A stretch of DNA of 64,000 nt from a virus: IMG/VR virus record IMGVR_UViG_3300001533_002103, positions 30,793 through 94,792 of that record. One strand, given 5' to 3'. The position numbers and the translations under genes were made by a program. This document shows positions 38,076-46,652 of the stretch, one piece after another (the stretch's first letter is position 1; each line of letters begins with the position of its first letter). Under the pieces are notes generated by a model that did no database searches, was not told where the DNA came from, and saw only the letters and a list, made by a program, of their open reading frames with translations.

Positions 38076-38588
38076 TTATCCGTTTACTGCTTTATCTATT
38101 CTCTTTGCAATATTATTCCACCAATTCTCCCACTCATATTGTTTATCACATCCATAATATAACGGAGAAGCAACAACAAATCGTGGTCTATCTTGAGTAC
38201 CAATATCCCACCCACTTACTGTAAATTTATGTTTATTTAAATTATTACATACTTTATTTAAGAACGATTCATTTTTATCATATTTTGGACTGACTCGAAA
38301 TGAAATGTAGGTGACCCATTCTTTATCATGACCCTCACAAGATCCTCGTATTTCAACATTTTTAATTTTATTTAAATCATTTAACCATTTATTCTCTAAA
38401 TGTATATCTACTCCCATCCCATTCCATATTTTTTCTTCTACTTTTCCTGGATATCTTCCACGTCTCCATCCTGGATATTTTCTCTTATTTACTAATTCCC
38501 ATGCAAAAGTTGGAGAAGGTTTTGTTTTGACACCACCCTTTCCCAACTCATGTTGTTCTAAGAATAACAAATAGTTTTTTAATATCAT
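38076..38588 (-). CDS. Hypothetical protein with leader-like N-terminus, 170 aa
   Basis: Not recognised. The first residues MILKNYLLFLEQHELGKGG resemble the L-x-x-YL-x-x-I/L-x-E leader seen on neighbouring proteins. The rest is aromatic- and Gly-rich with five Cys-poor segments, including EIRGSCEGHDKEWVTYISFR and SGWDIGTQDRPRFVVASPLYYG. It is the last gene before the tandem terminators, in the block of baseplate/lysis genes, so a virion protein is likely on context. Confidence 0.75.
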   Translation of the reverse strand: MILKNYLLFLEQHELGKGGVKTKPSPTFAWELVNKRKYPGWRRGRYPGKVEEKIWNGMGVDIHLENKWLNDLNKIKNVEIRGSCEGHDKEWVTYISFRVSPKYDKNESFLNKVCNNLNKHKFTVSGWDIGTQDRPRFVVASPLYYGCDKQYEWENWWNNIAKRIDKAVNG

Positions 38589-38631
38589 TATCTAAATCCT
38601 ATTTTTTAATTACAAATATTTTTTAACTTCT

Positions 38632-39058
38632 CTAAGTATTATACTTAATATAATCTTTCTCTTCCTGTACCTTCTTCTGAAGGGATCTAACTCTCTCGTT
38701 TATTTCAGCTTTACATTTAGCTGGATTTTTTGTTTTGTTGCATTTAGAAAGTCCCTTCTTCAAAATATTTATTTCTTTTGTATACGAATCTAATTTACAT
38801 CTAGCTACACACAACTTTCTTTTATGACCAACTCCATGTACCACACTTCCGTTCACAGATACTTCTACCCGCTTTAGCTTTTTTATATAATGCCCACAAA
38901 CCTGCACCAGCAGCAGCTATTGCACTAGCAACTAATGCGTAAGTACCAGCATCAGATCCACCACTACCAGAATGCGCCCATACATCGTATTCTGAATAAG
39001 TCTCCTGAATAGAATCTAAATAATTATTAATTAATCTATCAACTTTATTATTACTCAT
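38632..39058 (-). pseudogene. Frameshifted member of the membrane/Cys-rich paralogue family
   Basis: Two overlapping frames together match the intact paralogue at 39552-40031. The first frame starts at ATG 39058 (SD AAAGGG) and gives MSNNKVDRLINNYLDSIQE..., a hydrophobic segment TYALVASAIAAAGAGLWALY and CERKCGT, then runs into TAA at 38822-38824. A +1 shift at about 38836 resumes GVGHKRKLCVARC and the SKCNKTKNPAKC end. The paralogue has one extra residue there (CGTYGVG), so two bases seem to be missing. No slippery heptamer is visible. The joined product would be about 141 residues. It may be a real lesion, a sequencing error or an unrecognised programmed shift. Confidence 0.75.
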
Positions 39059-39103
39059 TTTATTATCCCTTTAATTAATTAAATATCTTTTTAAGATACA
39101 AAA

Positions 39104-39496
39104 TTATACTTCTTTTTGCAAATGTTGTATTCCCCTACGTTTCATTATTCTGTTTCGTTTTATATTTTGTTCCTTTATTTTTTTTCTAAAACTAAAAATC
39201 TTTGCATCTACAGATGAGACACATCTTTTCGGATTCTTTTGTTTACTACAAATCTTTTTTAGTCTTTCAAATAACTTAATTTGTTTTTCATAATTTTGTA
39301 TACGACAATCACAAAGACAAATATCTCTTTTCTGACTTACTTCGAATATACCACATTTTCTATTACACTCTTGTAACAGACCACGAATTGTTCTCCAAAT
39401 AAGAAATATTGGTGAAGATATAGGAAGAAGAAGACCAACAATACCAAGAAAAGTTCCAGCTTCTTCTAAAGAATCTCTACCACTAAGATTGTCCAA
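39104..39496 (-). CDS. Membrane/Cys-rich paralogue with a doubtful start
   Basis: Member of the same family: a hydrophobic segment (GIVGLLLPISSPIFLIW), CNRKCG, then ICLCDC and CSKQKNPKRC with charged helices. The given start is TTG (39496), but homology continues upstream in frame: DNKVDILVDNYLDNL (from 39529) mirrors the start MDNKVNILVDSYLDYV of the intact paralogue, without any ATG, GTG or TTG before it. The usual start codon therefore seems lost, although AAGGAAG still stands at the expected place. Translation may begin at the TTG, at a rare ATT, or not at all. Confidence 0.6.
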   Translation of the reverse strand: MDNLSGRDSLEEAGTFLGIVGLLLPISSPIFLIWRTIRGLLQECNRKCGIFEVSQKRDICLCDCRIQNYEKQIKLFERLKKICSKQKNPKRCVSSVDAKIFSFRKKIKEQNIKRNRIMKRRGIQHLQKEV

Positions 39497-39551
39497 ATAA
39501 TTATCAACTAAAATATCAACTTTATTATCTTCCTTATTTAATTACAAATCT

Positions 39552-40031
39552 TTAGTCTGATTTAGCATGTTTTAAAAATATTTTAGATTTTCCAATTTCA
39601 TCTTGTAATTTTCTAATTCTCTTAGTAATACTTGCTTTACACTTAGCAGGATCTTTTGTTTTACTAGATTTAGATAAAGATTTCTTCAACATTGTAATTT
39701 CTTTTTGATTTAAAGGTATTATACATTTTGCAATACATACCTTTCTAGCTTTTCCAACACCATATGTACCACATTTCTTATGACATTGATTTTTAGATGC
39801 TTTAACTTTTCTATATAAAACCATTGCACCAACACCAGCAGCCGCTATTGCAGCCGCTATTAATGCATAACCACCTGCACCAATTCCTCCATCATACTCC
39901 CCAGAAAATGGAGTTACTTTATTTTTAATATCTGAACTAAGATCGCCAAGCCAATCTCCCGCTTCAACAAGAGAACAATCTTCAACATAATCTAAATAAC
40001 TATCAACTAATATATTAACCTTATTATCCAT
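39552..40031 (-). CDS. Membrane/Cys-rich paralogue, intact copy (159 aa)
   Basis: Intact reference member of the four-gene family. Order of parts: leader MDNKVNILVDSYLDYVEDCSLVEAG; an Ala/Gly-rich transmembrane segment (about 52-72); CHKKCGTYGVGKARKVCIAKC; then charged helices with SKTKDPAKCKASITKRIRKLQDEI. The four to six Cys are conserved in all members. The leader ends in LVEAG, like the L-x-E/A sites cut by T4-type prohead protease. Probable virion or membrane-associated protein beside the endolysin gene; function unknown. GGAAAGGAA precedes the ATG. Confidence 0.8.
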   Translation of the reverse strand: MDNKVNILVDSYLDYVEDCSLVEAGDWLGDLSSDIKNKVTPFSGEYDGGIGAGGYALIAAAIAAAGVGAMVLYRKVKASKNQCHKKCGTYGVGKARKVCIAKCIIPLNQKEITMLKKSLSKSSKTKDPAKCKASITKRIRKLQDEIGKSKIFLKHAKSD

Positions 40032-40052
40032 TATACTATTTCCTTTCCTTAA

Positions 40053-40565
40053 TTATTTAATTACAAATCTTCTAACCATAGATATAATTACTTCTTTATT
40101 TACAAACTCTCCAGGACAAGTCAACTCTTTATTACTAGAAACTTCACTATGAAATTTTATCCTATTTGGAGAAATATGAAACATCTTTAACATTGGATTA
40201 ATTAATCTATAAGCTAGAACCTCATAAAGTCTCCTCTCTGGTATTTTAAAATCATAATTTCCTAATAATGCAATATGAATTGCACGATTATTTACGGATG
40301 ACTCAATATCTTTAAAGTCACACATATACACAAAAGGCCTACATGCAATTGGAATATAATCCTCTTTTATTTGTTCTATAACGTAGTGATAATTAATATC
40401 ACCTTGTTTCTTTTCCATAACTCCCTTAAACATTGCAGGAAGTTGATAAGTAGCTGTATCTATTCTAGCTTCTGGCAATTCATATAATTCAGATGTATGA
40501 TGTAAAACAATGAAACCAGTTTTCCTTCTAATTCTTAGAAGAGATGGTCGAAGTGGTATTTTCAT
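40053..40565 (-). CDS. N-acetylmuramoyl-L-alanine amidase (endolysin)
   Basis: Amidase_2/PGRP-type peptidoglycan hydrolase, cutting the bond between MurNAc and L-Ala. Zinc and catalytic positions visible: FIVLHHTSE (His), DINYHYVIEQ, and near the C-terminus IKFHSEVSSNKELTCPGEFV (His...Cys zinc ligands, as in T7 lysozyme's H-x8-C type). At 170 residues it is a single catalytic domain without a wall-binding part. It has no signal peptide, so release through a holin is expected; the next gene upstream encodes a small membrane protein. The ribosome site is weak. Confidence 0.88.
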   Translation of the reverse strand: MKIPLRPSLLRIRRKTGFIVLHHTSELYELPEARIDTATYQLPAMFKGVMEKKQGDINYHYVIEQIKEDYIPIACRPFVYMCDFKDIESSVNNRAIHIALLGNYDFKIPERRLYEVLAYRLINPMLKMFHISPNRIKFHSEVSSNKELTCPGEFVNKEVIISMVRRFVIK

Positions 40566-40585
40566 TGTTTTACATCTATTACTTT

Positions 40586-40927
40586 TTATTCAAATTTGTT
40601 AGCAATTTTTACACTCTTATGAGTTATACCAATTACTCCAAGACCAATTCCAACTCCAAGAATTGCCCTTGCAAGTATAATATGTCCACTAAGGGAAAGA
40701 ATTATAGAAACAAGAATAACCCCTATTGACATCCAAGTTTTCCATCCCTTCATAATTGTATTCTTTATTTCATCAATAGCTTCTACTCCTGAACCAGCCC
40801 CCCATAATCCAAGTGCAACTCCTAATGAAAGAATCTCAGAAGTAATAGAACCAATACCAAGAAATTCCGCTAAACTCGATCCTGCTGCTAGAATTGCACC
40901 AACCCATGTTTTCCAGTTAATAGTCAT
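40586..40927 (-). CDS. Holin-like small membrane protein
   Basis: A 113-residue protein with three to four hydrophobic stretches (WVGAILAAGSSLAEFLGIG, ILSLGVALGLWGAG, WMSIGVILVSIILSLSGHI, ILGVGIGLGVIGI) and a charged C-terminus KSVKIANKFE. Size, hydrophobicity and place just upstream of the endolysin point to a holin, but holins share little sequence, so this is context-based. AAAGGAGG precedes the ATG. Confidence 0.65.
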   Translation of the reverse strand: MTINWKTWVGAILAAGSSLAEFLGIGSITSEILSLGVALGLWGAGSGVEAIDEIKNTIMKGWKTWMSIGVILVSIILSLSGHIILARAILGVGIGLGVIGITHKSVKIANKFE

Positions 40928-40948
40928 AATTAAAAATCCTCCTTTATT

Positions 40949-41278
40949 TTAAAGTTTACTCTTTTTATATTCTTCCCAATTAAACTCTTTTCCATTTTTA
41001 GGAATTTGTTGCAATATATATGGTGGATCTTTGAAATGAAAATCTTTACCATAAATTTGATTATCACCATCCATATCCTCATCATTATAAAACTCTTGAG
41101 ACAACATAGATGCCAGTGACTTAAATCCTTTATCTGTTAATGCTCTTAAAATAAGAATATTTACTTTCGTATTTAAATCTAAATAATCATATGCACCAAA
41201 ATCAAAGTTTCGTATTAATTCAGATATTTGTTCTGCGTTGTCTGTTTTACTAATCCGTTTCAACAATTTATTTACCAT
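40949..41278 (-). CDS. Hypothetical protein, 109 aa
   Basis: Not recognised. Helical N-terminal half (LLKRISKTDNAEQISELIRNFD) and an acidic middle with DEDMDGDNQIYGKDFHFKDPP, then WEEYKKSKL at the end. It lies between the holin-like and PAAR genes; GAAAGGAGA precedes the ATG. A tail-tip or lysis accessory protein is possible from context only. Confidence 0.7.
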   Translation of the reverse strand: MVNKLLKRISKTDNAEQISELIRNFDFGAYDYLDLNTKVNILILRALTDKGFKSLASMLSQEFYNDEDMDGDNQIYGKDFHFKDPPYILQQIPKNGKEFNWEEYKKSKL

Positions 41279-41292
41279 CTAATATTCTCCTT

Positions 41293-41574
41293 TCAATTTA
41301 CAAAAACATTCCCACTCCCATTTACCATTGTCGACCCACAAGAAATTGGATCCCCTATCACTTGTTTCATTTTACCATTGGCATATACATTATGAATCCC
41401 CTCCCCTTGTCCACCGTGGCAAGGAGGAGGACAACAATGTGTAGCCCATTGATCACCAAATCGAGTTACTGGAAGACCATTAGCATATACATTTGGGCTC
41501 CACTCGATCGGGGGACGGGGACCATAACAACCATGTCCTGAACAATTATCACCTTGACGAACAACTCCTGGCAT
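41293..41574 (-). CDS. PAAR-domain spike-tip protein
   Basis: Sharp tip of the baseplate spike. The sequence MPGVVRQGDNCSGHGCYGPRP, repeated NVYANGLPVTRFGD and NVYANGKMKQVIGD segments, and C/H residues (CSGHGC, HCCPPPCHGG) that would bind the metal at the tip match the PAAR fold. I place the start at the ATG giving MPGVVRQGD, the usual family start, with GGGGGTG upstream; a GTG and another ATG lie 9 and 6 nt earlier. The gp5/VgrG-like spike is encoded next upstream. Confidence 0.92.
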   Translation of the reverse strand: MPGVVRQGDNCSGHGCYGPRPPIEWSPNVYANGLPVTRFGDQWATHCCPPPCHGGQGEGIHNVYANGKMKQVIGDPISCGSTMVNGSGNVFVN

Positions 41575-41633
41575 ATACATCACCCCCTTTCAAAATAAAA
41601 TTTAATAACATCCATTTCTCCTTGTTATCTCCA

Positions 41634-42524
41634 TTACGTGTCTCTTCCACCTTCAGGATCCTCTGGTGAACTAGGATTAGCAGGACTACTCATACCACTA
41701 TTCTCCCATACTGCTTGAGCATCAAAATTAATTGTATTTCCAGCTTGTGCATCAAAAACACCACCAGCAGAATGATAAGTAGACCCTCCTGATTTTTTCT
41801 GAATATTTCCAATAGCTTCTTCATTATAATTTGCATCTGTTTTAATTCTTATATCTTCTTTAGCATGCAAATCAAATTTTCCGTCAGTCTTAATTATAAT
41901 ATCGTCTTTAAAATAAGCTTGTAATTTTCTTGAATCAATATCTATATGAAGAAAATCCCCTTTATATGTTCTAATTAATAATTTTTGTTTTCCACTTCTC
42001 TCATCTAACAAGATAGTAGTTTGATTTCCATCTATTGTATATACTGAATCTAAATCCCCTGTTGGTGGTTCTTTTAACTCTCTTTTCTTTCCAGTTATTT
42101 CTACTCTTTCATCATCTGGATCATCAGAAACTACAATACAACGTCCGAAATGAGTTTTTATTACTGTCCATTTATCTTCATAATTAGTTCCTTTCTGATT
42201 CTCTGGAAGTACTTTAGTATTTTCCAAATCTAAAGATCCAAAATAATATGGCCTATTTATATTTCCACACTCAAAAAACACAAATACCCAAGACCCAATT
42301 TTTGGAATATAACTTGTTCCCATATAATGATGTTCACTATCTTCTTCCATATTTCTTCCACCTACTGGATTATTAGCAGGTCTTGCCCAAAGTCCCTTTT
42401 TATCATCTACTAATGGCATTATATCTGGAATCCACAAAAGAACTCTCCCATACTTTTCTTTATCCTTGTTATCCACTATTTTTGCTCTATAAAAACCAAA
42501 TAATGGATCAGTGATTTTTTCCAT
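41634..42524 (-). CDS. Baseplate central spike protein (gp5/VgrG-like)
   Basis: Puncturing spike of a contractile tail. The N-terminal OB-fold is recognisable: FGFYRAKIVDNKDKEKYGRVLLWIPDI, LWARPANNPVGGR, YIPKIGSWVFVFFECGNINRPYYFG. The C-terminal third has strand repeats with KTDGKFDLHAKEDIRIKTDAN and TINFDAQ that fit the triple beta-helix. No lysozyme domain is present, unlike T4 gp5. It would trimerise and carry the PAAR protein. AAGGTG precedes the ATG. Confidence 0.9.
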   Translation of the reverse strand: MEKITDPLFGFYRAKIVDNKDKEKYGRVLLWIPDIMPLVDDKKGLWARPANNPVGGRNMEEDSEHHYMGTSYIPKIGSWVFVFFECGNINRPYYFGSLDLENTKVLPENQKGTNYEDKWTVIKTHFGRCIVVSDDPDDERVEITGKKRELKEPPTGDLDSVYTIDGNQTTILLDERSGKQKLLIRTYKGDFLHIDIDSRKLQAYFKDDIIIKTDGKFDLHAKEDIRIKTDANYNEEAIGNIQKKSGGSTYHSAGGVFDAQAGNTINFDAQAVWENSGMSSPANPSSPEDPEGGRDT

Positions 42525-42533
42525 ATTAACACC

Positions 42534-43427
42534 TTATCTAAAAGTAGATTTGATTATTGACAATAATTTATTAAACTCACCTTCATTTTGTCTAAAAAGA
42601 GAAGTAGATACAATTGAAGTTCCTGGTATATCTGATACCAAAATTAACGAAAAAAATCTAGATACATCTTCTAATGCCGGAAGAAAATCTAATTTAAATC
42701 TTTTCATAACCTGGGAAGAAAATCCATATTGTCTAATACCTGGAAATATTCCAAGTTCAGAAAGGGATCGAATAAATTCTATAATAGAACTAAAATCATA
42801 ACTCAACAATTTATCTTCTTCACTCTTATAATTATATTGAGATATGCTAGAAGATTTTATAAGAAGATTTGGTGAACTTTTTATACCAAAGAAAGAGGAA
42901 AGAATATAACAACTCAATAAAAATTTTAACTTTATATTCTTTTGTGTATAAATTCCCAATAACCCATATTGTTTTCCAAAAAGTCTTATAAATACGGAAA
43001 ACAAAAAACTGATAATAATGGGAGCATACATCTCATTGATTTTAACTTTTCCTTCTAATAATTGCTTAAAATAGTAGCCATAAACTATACAAGAATATAA
43101 GCTTCTTGGTTCTATAAAAGAAATATCAGAAGCATTAAATGGTTTTAGATTAATAATAATATTTTTTGTAGTAGTATTATATGTAACAGGAAGTAAATAC
43201 TTATCAAAAGTCACTATAATAATTTCTTCTCTTTTACTAATACTTGAAATTAATTTAAATATAACATCTTTAGTAAAATGTTTAATCTTTTTATTATGAA
43301 GCATTAGATATGCAAACAATGCTCTGGGTGAATTTTCTTCAACATTATAACTTTTAATCGTAGATTCTGACTCTGATAAAAAATTCTTCGTTCCTCTTAA
43401 TAACTCAAATTTATCTTTTATAACCAT
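42534..43427 (-). CDS. Hypothetical virion/baseplate-region protein, 297 aa
   Basis: Not recognised. Rich in Ile, Leu, Ser and Phe with several hydrophobic stretches (IIISFLFSVFIRLFG, FLLSCYILSSFFGI) that could be membrane-like or a hydrophobic core. Its place between the spike and a leader-bearing membrane protein suggests a tail or injection function. A faint resemblance to the C-terminal part of the 483-aa protein at 36435-37886 is noted. GGGTAATAAA precedes the ATG. Confidence 0.7.
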   Translation of the reverse strand: MVIKDKFELLRGTKNFLSESESTIKSYNVEENSPRALFAYLMLHNKKIKHFTKDVIFKLISSISKREEIIIVTFDKYLLPVTYNTTTKNIIINLKPFNASDISFIEPRSLYSCIVYGYYFKQLLEGKVKINEMYAPIIISFLFSVFIRLFGKQYGLLGIYTQKNIKLKFLLSCYILSSFFGIKSSPNLLIKSSSISQYNYKSEEDKLLSYDFSSIIEFIRSLSELGIFPGIRQYGFSSQVMKRFKLDFLPALEDVSRFFSLILVSDIPGTSIVSTSLFRQNEGEFNKLLSIIKSTFR

Positions 43428-43436
43428 TTTATTACC

Positions 43437-43928
43437 CTATCCCATACTTTCTTCTCTTGCAGCTAAAGCTTTTTCTCTATCCGATATCATTTTAATTTTT
43501 TGATATGAATTATTACGAACTTTTAATTTCTCAATTTTTGCAGTAATTTTTAAAATATGTTTATCAATAGTCTTTCTACACTTCTCTGGATCTTTAGTCT
43601 TTATACATTGAGATCTAGCCCTTTTTAATGCTGCTAATCCTTGATTATATCCACTTAATTCTATTTCTGTTTTACAAAGAGCCTTTTCTGGACCGTGGAG
43701 ATCAATACATGCTCTGTTTGTTCTCGTAGCATAATCTCTCATTATTTTAAAAAATCCTAGAAGCAAACTAGCTATTGCAATATATGGTGATGCTTTTCCT
43801 ACTGCTCCTCCAACTACACCCAAAACACCTTCATCTTTCCATGTATAATCTGTAGTATCATTTATATTATAAATCTCCAAACCACTCTCTTGTAAATTTT
43901 TTCTTTTTGTATTATTTTTGGTTATCAT
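43437..43928 (-). CDS. Membrane/Cys-rich paralogue, distant fourth copy
   Basis: Fourth family member. It has MITKNNTKRKNLQESGLEIYN at the start (ending in LQESG, a possible prohead-protease-like site), a hydrophobic segment GVVGGAVGKASPYIAIASLLLGFF, then conserved Cys (RACIDLH, ALCKTEI) and QCIKTKDPEKCRKTIDKHI, which matches KTKDPAKCKASI of the intact copy. It lies 3.4 kb from the tandem three, next to baseplate genes. GGAGG stands 10 nt before the chosen ATG, which overlaps the preceding stop by one base; a TTG 6 nt earlier is the alternative. Confidence 0.8.
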   Translation of the reverse strand: MITKNNTKRKNLQESGLEIYNINDTTDYTWKDEGVLGVVGGAVGKASPYIAIASLLLGFFKIMRDYATRTNRACIDLHGPEKALCKTEIELSGYNQGLAALKRARSQCIKTKDPEKCRKTIDKHILKITAKIEKLKVRNNSYQKIKMISDREKALAAREESMG

Positions 43929-44317
43929 TACCAAGATACCTCCTCCATTTCCGAAACATCTTTCTCTGGAAAGTTATCTCTACAAATATCAACTATTGTT
44001 GAAAATTTAGGAACAACCACTGTGGATAAATCAAAATCTTCTAAACATGGAACTCCATTAACAAACATTAATAGATAAGCTAGTGTAACATTACCATATT
44101 CATCATATGATAAATAATCAGGTTTATATCGGTACTTTGGTTCAAAATCCTTTTGGATAGAATTCCTCAACAAAAAATATAGATTCTTTTCAATTGTCCA
44201 TAAAGTAGGAGATGGAAATGTATATAGCTTATTAGTAGTTTTATATCTATCAGCAAAACTATCAAGACTATTAGGAAGTCTTGCAAATTCTCTTGCTTCT
44301 TGATCAATTGTAATCAT
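43928..44317 (-). CDS. Possible baseplate wedge protein (gp53-like)
   Basis: A 129-residue protein. The segment KYRYKPDYLSYDEYGNVTLAYLLMFVNG recalls the core of T4 gp53-type baseplate wedge proteins (RPD..S...YG...L..IL..N). Nearby spike and PAAR genes support a baseplate role. The match is by eye over about 30 residues. GTGGGGAAA precedes the ATG. Confidence 0.5.
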   Translation of the reverse strand: MITIDQEAREFARLPNSLDSFADRYKTTNKLYTFPSPTLWTIEKNLYFLLRNSIQKDFEPKYRYKPDYLSYDEYGNVTLAYLLMFVNGVPCLEDFDLSTVVVPKFSTIVDICRDNFPEKDVSEMEEVSW

Positions 44318-44321
44318 AAAA

Positions 44322-44945
44322 TTATTTCCCCACTTCTGCTATACCTGGATAATTGTCTTTAGACCAATTATATAATTCTGAATCGGTAATATTATTAATA
44401 GACATTCTTCTATTTAATAATTCTAAATCTTCTTCATCTAAATAATCTTTATATGTATCTATAAAATATTTATAATCCCCTCTTACTATTCTTATTGGTA
44501 TTTCCAATACTCCATTATGTAACCGTTCATGAAGTGCCTTTACTAATACAGCATATCCCACTTTATTCATATAATGTAATCCCATAGTTTCTTTTGCAAT
44601 ATCAAAAGAAGTGAATCCTTCTTGATCTACTAATTTTTTAGAAACAAGTGTTTTCATTAAAACAAAGAGAGATGGAATATGATGATGTACTTCAACAGTA
44701 CATTCATTTATACTTTCTTTTGTTAACATACATTCACTAATTCCAAGAACTTCAATAATATACTGTTTCCATAATTTATATTCTAAACTACCTCGAAATA
44801 ACTTTTCACAATTTCTAACAAACTTTGTAAATTCCCCTTCATTTTCAAATGACTTTGTTACTAAAGGGAGACGAAATGGATAATTATCACTATATAATTC
44901 TAACCCCTGAACATCTGCTTTAACATCATTAATTTCCTGTTCCAT
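44322..44945 (-). CDS. Hypothetical protein, 207 aa
   Basis: Not recognised. It contains VEVHHHIPSLFVLMKTLV and ALHERLHNGVLEIP; the His-rich segments with an internal Glu resemble an HNH-like or metal-binding layout, but the motif is incomplete. I start it at MEQEINDVK (AAGGAG upstream) rather than at an earlier ATG that overlaps the preceding gene by 38 nt and begins with an Arg-rich tract shared with that gene's end. It lies in the baseplate gene block. Confidence 0.65.
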   Translation of the reverse strand: MEQEINDVKADVQGLELYSDNYPFRLPLVTKSFENEGEFTKFVRNCEKLFRGSLEYKLWKQYIIEVLGISECMLTKESINECTVEVHHHIPSLFVLMKTLVSKKLVDQEGFTSFDIAKETMGLHYMNKVGYAVLVKALHERLHNGVLEIPIRIVRGDYKYFIDTYKDYLDEEDLELLNRRMSINNITDSELYNWSKDNYPGIAEVGK

Positions 44946-44946
44946 A

Positions 44947-46626
44947 TTATTTCTTCTTCTCCTTCTGTAACATACTACCAACAATTCTTAAAACAAAACC
45001 GATTGCAACCAATCCTCCAAGACCAATAAATTGTGGAAGGAATACCATAACTTTCAAAAGAATGATGGCTGCTACAATTATAATGGCAATTGCTACCATT
45101 TCATCACCATGAATATCTGGAATTATTTTATGTCGCTTAATTTGACTTTCTTTTCTATCATACATTCTTGAAAACTCTTTTAATGCATCTTTTGTACCAC
45201 TGATTGCATTAGTCTCTTTTTTGAAGGTTCCAGCAATAGCAATTAATAGAGCTGCTCCATCCAATGATCTGTTGTCTACATTTGGATAACTATTTGATAG
45301 TACTCTTTTAGATAATTCAAATGCTTTATTAAAATCTGGATTTTTCTTTTGAAAATAAGATATAATTTTTTGTGTATTAGTAGATTCTGACACCTTAATC
45401 TTTTTAGATAGATTTATTAGCTTCTGAAAATCCACTTTTTCAAATCCATCTTTTAGATCATCAATAGTTTTCAACATAGTTGATTGATTAAACTTGGATG
45501 ATAAATTATACTCAATCTCCAATAATGGCAAATATGAATCAAGTAATGTACTAGACATTTTGTTCTCCCTTAATTTTTTATGCTCGGAATTAATTATGCT
45601 TTCCCCAATCGTAGTAGATTTCTTTTTTAATCTAAAAAGTGGAGCACTGGAACTTCTTATATCCTCCAAACTATCGAATGCATCCTTTTGACCTTTACCT
45701 ATTGTTGTCTGTAATATGGAATAGGGAATTATACTACACATACCCCCAAATTCTTTCATACAAAAATATAATGTCTTTTGTACTTCATCAGCAACAATAA
45801 TAGAATCCCAACCTAAGCTAAATAATTGTGATATTATTGAAGGACTACGAAAAATATCTTTATCTAAATTAATATAATTAATTAAACAAAAGACTCTCTC
45901 ATATTTCGTTCTTGGAATAATAATACTATCTCTACTCTGTCCACTAATTTGTCTTCTAGTAAATGGGAGTAAACGGTTTAAAACCTTCCACATCCTTCTC
46001 TGAAATATACGTCCCAATTTAACAAGAAGATACTCAATAAATCTTCTATTAGTATCATCTACTAAAGCAGCTACAAGATCTTTAGATGACGTTACTGGAA
46101 CAGGAAAAGCTTTCACTCCTAAGAATACAGCTTGTTTTTCCGAAGACATAACAGTGGTATAAGTCGGCTCTGCACTAATAGACACCATATCGGTTTTTGT
46201 GTCTGGTGTATATCGAATTGTTGATTTTTCTTTTTTCTTCTTTTCTTCTTCCTCTTTTCTCTTCTTTTCTTCCTCTTCTTTTCTCTTTTTTTCTTCCTCT
46301 TTCTTCCTTTCTGCCTCTTCTTTTCTCCTCTTTTCTAACTCAGGATCAGGAAGAGCAGGAAGATTAACATCAGTTGTCCCAGGATCTCCCCTTTTATTTG
46401 GATCTACTTCTTGAATATATTCAGTACCCTCTTTTAAATATAAATTTCTCCCTCTTAATTGGTAAGCAACCCCAGATCTTTTACTAGAAGTAATAACACT
46501 CTCTACATCATATATTAATATAAATCTCTCTACTGCTTTTGCCGTCAAAACAATAGTAGATGTAGATAATCCAGTATCAGTTAATAATGGATACAAAATA
46601 ATATTACTTCTTGGTTTTTGTGCCAT
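44947..46626 (-). CDS. Large protein with charged repeat and C-terminal membrane segments
   Basis: A 559-residue protein of unknown family. Residues about 95-145 form a Lys/Glu/Arg-rich single helix with near-exact repeats of KRKEEEEKK. The C-terminal 60 residues have two hydrophobic segments (MVAIAIIIVAAIILLKVMVFLP and GLGGLVAIGFVLRIVG) and end in KEKKK. A long charged helix plus membrane anchor suggests a tail, injection or membrane-contact protein. The middle contains FIEYLLVKLGRIFQRRMWKVLNRLLP, amphipathic and basic. AGGAAAAATATAAT precedes the ATG. Confidence 0.75.
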   Translation of the reverse strand: MAQKPRSNIILYPLLTDTGLSTSTIVLTAKAVERFILIYDVESVITSSKRSGVAYQLRGRNLYLKEGTEYIQEVDPNKRGDPGTTDVNLPALPDPELEKRRKEEAERKKEEEKKRKEEEEKKRKEEEEKKKKEKSTIRYTPDTKTDMVSISAEPTYTTVMSSEKQAVFLGVKAFPVPVTSSKDLVAALVDDTNRRFIEYLLVKLGRIFQRRMWKVLNRLLPFTRRQISGQSRDSIIIPRTKYERVFCLINYINLDKDIFRSPSIISQLFSLGWDSIIVADEVQKTLYFCMKEFGGMCSIIPYSILQTTIGKGQKDAFDSLEDIRSSSAPLFRLKKKSTTIGESIINSEHKKLRENKMSSTLLDSYLPLLEIEYNLSSKFNQSTMLKTIDDLKDGFEKVDFQKLINLSKKIKVSESTNTQKIISYFQKKNPDFNKAFELSKRVLSNSYPNVDNRSLDGAALLIAIAGTFKKETNAISGTKDALKEFSRMYDRKESQIKRHKIIPDIHGDEMVAIAIIIVAAIILLKVMVFLPQFIGLGGLVAIGFVLRIVGSMLQKEKKK

Positions 46627-46652
46627 ATTATATTTTTCCTCAGTAATGACTT

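Noticed and set aside
38822-38840. Programmed +1 frameshift
   Set aside because: No slippery heptamer, stimulatory stem or upstream Shine-Dalgarno of the usual kind; treated as a lesion or error, though kept as an observation.
44947-44984. Longer start for the 207-aa protein beginning MLVVCYRRRRR
   Set aside because: It lies inside the end of the upstream gene, and the Arg run is antiframe reading of that gene's Lys-rich tail; the ATG at 44945 has AAGGAG.
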